DNA of 64,000 bases. Source: Hepsetus odoe. Its lineage: Eukaryota; Chordata; Actinopteri; Characiformes; Hepsetidae. Below are positions 60,810 through 64,000 of this stretch, piece after piece. The first letter of the stretch is position 1; every line of letters begins with the position of its first letter. The stretch covers positions 6,497,582 through 6,561,581 of the forward strand of contig CM029386.1 in NCBI GenBank assembly GCA_017165825.1, given 5' to 3'. The position numbers were made by a program, and so were the translations under genes. The notes beneath the pieces are model-generated. The model had not been told where the DNA came from. It searched no databases and saw only the letters and a program-made list of their open reading frames with translations.

Positions 60810-62902
60810 ATGGACGAATATGATGAAATGTACGGAATCGAAGATGACTTCGAGCAACAGTTCGCAGACGAGCTGGAGGTGATGGCAGAAATGGACTGTA
60901 AGTTCCCGGGAAACTCATGATGGTCTTTCCAAACGTGCAAATCTACCAAAGACCACTACAACACAACATATTGCCAGTGTCACTTTCATATGTCCACTTT
61001 TTTTGTCTCGGTATAAGGTATATTATCCGTACGTAAATATGGTCTAGCTTATGTTTAAGCTTCAAAATAAGAGTCCTATAAAATAGGATGATTAACAGAA
61101 ATCTGATTCGATTTTTTTTTTTAATATCTACATATACATGTAGTTAAGATGTAAACAAAGTCACCCCGACTGGTTTGATATGAAGTGTGTACTCCTAAAG
61201 GCATCTGTTTTTCATTGCTTGGAGCCTGGAACGTCTGACGTATCGAGTCTAATATCTTTAAAAGTGACTTCATCACAGACTTCATCAGACTTCATGTTAA
61301 ATGGTTATGAAAGAGTTGCATTAGAGTTACGCGAAAGTGGGCTTGATGTGCTTAAAACTTTGTCTGCGTATGGGATTACAAGCGGTGGCCTGGTGCTTGG
61401 GGAGTTGGACACAGGATCGGAAGATTGTGGGTTAAAACCCCTCACCAGTAAGTTGCCCTGAGGTACCCTTTAACAAGGTACCGTCCTTGTCACTGCTCCC
61501 CGGGCGCTTTCATAGCTGCCCCCTGCTGCAGGGTGTTTGCATGGGTTAAATGCAGAGGTCCAATTTCGTCATGGTTCACTGTGTGCTGTAACCACGCAAT
61601 GACAAGAATAGTCACTTTCACTTCATATGTACTGTCCAAAAGTTGTAACTGTCCTAATTATATATTAATGTGACTTTACTAAATTTGAAGGACACACTCA
61701 TCTGTTCATCACCTGTTCAATTACACAAACACACCTTAAGCTGTATAAGCTGTTGACTTTGTCAATGCAATAGGACGCTCTGGAACCAATGCATCATGCC
61801 CAATGCAAAGGGTTGGCTGGAGGGCTGTATTCTCTGTTATAGATCTATTCAATAGCTAGGATTCTTTGCTACCCCTGTTGTATGTTTTTTGTGCATGTAG
61901 TGAATATTAAATAGTGTCTGAAAATCTTAAGTCATCTACAATGTTCAGGCTGTGCTCTGCTCTTCCATTTTTGATAGCAGTTGAGTCTCTTCATCACACT
62001 AAGGTCTCTGAGTTTCGCAACAAGAAGCAGAAGGCACAGACATTTGAGGATGCTCTTATATCTGGGGATCTGCCTATGAGAAACCCAGGTGTGGAACCAT
62101 GCACCTCAGACATAGCCCCAGAGTCAACATGTGATGGAGAGGAGTCACTGAGTAAGTGGAGATTGATTGAGGTGGTCTAGGAAATAGCCCTCACCTGGTG
62201 CATATTTTATCAGTTCTACTCTGTCCATCAGTGAAAGGAGCATACCCTAAAACCATCACTCACCATATTACATCATTGTTGATCTGAGAGTGCACACCTC
62301 ATTGGCACTGCAAGGTTAATTCCTATCAACCAAAAATATGCAACCAGAATTCTCATTAAGATGTATATAGTGTGAAGGCCCTGCTGAGCTCTGATGAAGA
62401 ACTAGATGATGGGTGACACAAGCTGTGGGGAAAGAAATTAACTCCAGTCCCTAACTGTACACATACAAAACATACCATCTAAGTATGCTTTAAATGTGGC
62501 AAGCAAACCACCTTGGCATTATTGCTATGCCAAGATTATCCACTAATTCCTTAATTATTCTTAGTCAGTGGTCATTCACTGATGGACATGGTGGTAGGTG
62601 GGAGCTGTGAAGTCAGCAATTAAGCAATGAAATTTGCTTATATTGTAGGCACTTTTGATGCCCAGTGGATTTTTTTTTTTTTATATGGAGTTTGTTATTT
62701 TGTACATATTGCTTATATTTTTTTTAGGTACTGCTTATATTGACAGATTTATTTCTGTATTTATTTATGCATTTTTAGCCCCAAAAGCAAAGCGGTGCAA
62801 GCAGGATGTGGCTAAAAAGCTCCTGTTTGATGAAAACAAGGATAATGACATCACTCCTCCTTCTTCCCCAGAGGTGTATGAAAGGTCAGAAGAGAAGGCC
62901 AG
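60810..62902 (+). CDS. chtf18: Chromosome transmission fidelity factor 18 (5' part)
   Basis: Three exons in phase: 60810-60897, 61981-62151, 62779-62902, giving about 127 residues; the gene continues beyond 64000. The start MDEYDEMYGIEDDFEQQFAD and ELEVMAEMD match the N-terminus of vertebrate CHTF18 (human has DDF..QFAAELEVLAEL). Exon 2 holds QTFEDALISGD (human TFEEALARGD). Exon 3 has KAKRCKQDVAKKLLF and the conserved DITPPSSPE. The protein is the large subunit of the alternative clamp loader CTF18-RFC, which loads PCNA and supports replication and sister-chromatid cohesion in the nucleus. The AAA+ ATPase domain lies outside the window. No further exon was found in 62903-64000, so the next intron exceeds 1 kb. 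Confidence 0.93.
61384..61624 (+). repeat. SINE family B in chtf18 intron 1
   Basis: AGCGGTGGCCTGGTGCTTGG head, GGTTGCC-like body (AAGTTGCCCTGAGGTACCCT), GTTCACTGTGTGCTGTAACC and a TAGTCACTTTCACTT tail. Near full length. Confidence 0.86.
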
Positions 62903-63202
62903 GTAAATATGCCTTTATGCTGCATATACAATTAGTATAAATGTATAAATGTCAGCACTGTTTGGCTTTCAAGGTTGTGCAGTGGGTAGCACATTCACCT
63001 CACATCAAGAAGGTCCTGGGTTTGATTTCCAGGTGGGGTGGTCCAGGATCTTTCTTTATATATTTTGCATCTTCTCCTTGTGTCTACATGGGTTTTCATC
63101 AGATGCGTTGATTTCCTTCTATCATCCAAAGGCATCTGATCAGCTGGACAGGAGATGAGTTGTCCCTTAGGTGTTTGTGTGTGTGATTGTCTGTCTGTAT
63201 CT

Positions 63203-63419
63203 ATGGGTGGCGGTGGTCTTGTGGTAGGGTACTTGCCTACGGACCTCTGGATCAAGACATCCCTGGTTCGAATCCCACCTCTAGCACTACCACCACTGGG
63301 TCCCTGAGCAAGACCCTTAACCCTGAATTGCTCCAGGGGGACTGTCCCTGTAATTAGGACATGTAAGTCGCTCTGGATAAGAGCGTCTGCTAAATGCCGT
63401 AAATGTAAATGTAAATGTA
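63203..63419 (+). repeat. SINE family A in chtf18 intron 3
   Basis: GGGTGGCGGTGGTCTTGTGG to a (AAATGT)n tail. The most complete and least diverged-looking family A copy in the window. Confidence 0.88.
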
Positions 63420-64000
63420 TCTATCCAGGGTGTTTCTGACCCTTTTGTCCTATGTGCATTGGGATTGATGAGTGAGTATTTTTCACATATGATGAGCTCA
63501 GTAAGTGATTTATGATATCAAACATATCTCTGTGATGGGAAAATGTGTATGATCTGTGATTTTTTTTTTTTTTTTTTTTTAATACATATCTGGAAATACA
63601 GTGCAGTAATTTTAGAGCTTAATTTATTTGACTTTTTTTCTTTTCAATATGTTCATTTAAAAATAGAATAAAGTAATGAATTAACTTTTGCTATGATCCC
63701 AAACTTACTTTTTCTTAGTACTTGAAGACTGATCTGGTTGTTGGTGGATTGTTAGACAAGTGTCCAGAATGATAGACAAAGCTGTTGGGGATTCAAAAAA
63801 ATGAATATCTTTTGTAAGTTTTTTGTACTGTAATTACAGTATTTTACTTGACAAAATTTGCAGATTTCTGCAAAATATAATCTGCAGATAAAATTATTTA
63901 TTATCAGAAAAAATATTAAACAGTATTCACAATAATTAAACTTCTTTCATGTATATAATGGAATATTTACCGTAGAGCTTTTTATTTGTATAAATAATTA
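63420..64000. other. End of window, chtf18 intron
   Basis: AT-rich, with a T run at about 63560-63580. No exon or repeat was recognised. Confidence 0.6.

Overview
This is vertebrate genomic DNA, almost certainly from a ray-finned (teleost) fish. Genes have many exons with GT-AG introns, are AT-rich between exons, and are embedded in fish-type repeats: tRNA-derived SINEs, Tc1/mariner elements cut down by internal deletion, RTE-type LINEs, and TA, GATA, TC and CA microsatellites. The TCTGGATAAGAGCGTCTGC-type SINE tail and the Tc1 families suggest an otophysan-like lineage, but that is only a guess. There is no operon, CRISPR array or prokaryotic system here.

Layout. (1) 1-4080, minus: 5' part of an unidentified secreted or membrane gene (signal peptide, CUB-like exon, very long cysteine-free Ser/Thr-rich exon running off the window). 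(2) 4.4-6.8 kb: repeats. (3) 9114-11742, minus: ndufab1, mitochondrial acyl carrier protein. (4) 14926-22943, minus: palb2, with a non-coding first exon near 24.23-24.33 kb. (5) 24.8-31.7 kb: a retroelement-rich block. (6) 32233-36646, plus: plk1, complete. (7) 38871-55655, minus: ern2 (IRE1-beta type kinase/RNase), complete in 22 coding exons. (8) 56.4-60.3 kb: repeats. (9) 60810 onward, plus: first three exons of chtf18, which continues past the window.

The order ndufab1-palb2-plk1-ern2 matches human 16p12, except that dctn5, which lies between PALB2 and PLK1 in mammals, is not visible; LINEs and SINEs fill that interval. plk1, palb2 and chtf18 act in mitosis, recombination repair and replication/cohesion; ern2 is an ER-stress sensor and ndufab1 a mitochondrial protein. 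They are neighbours by ancestry, not a pathway.

Exon boundaries were read by eye from splice signals, matching reading phase, and recalled family sequence. For ndufab1, palb2, plk1 and ern2 every junction keeps phase from start codon to stop. The best leads are the plk1 promoter (four CCAAT boxes at an exact 28-bp period followed by a CHR-like box), the orphan CUB/mucin-like gene whose main exon contains no start codon in its frame at the 5' end, and several repeat structures (chimeric SINE, inverted SINE pair, parallel Tc1 deletion derivatives). I found nothing I would call a new biological system.
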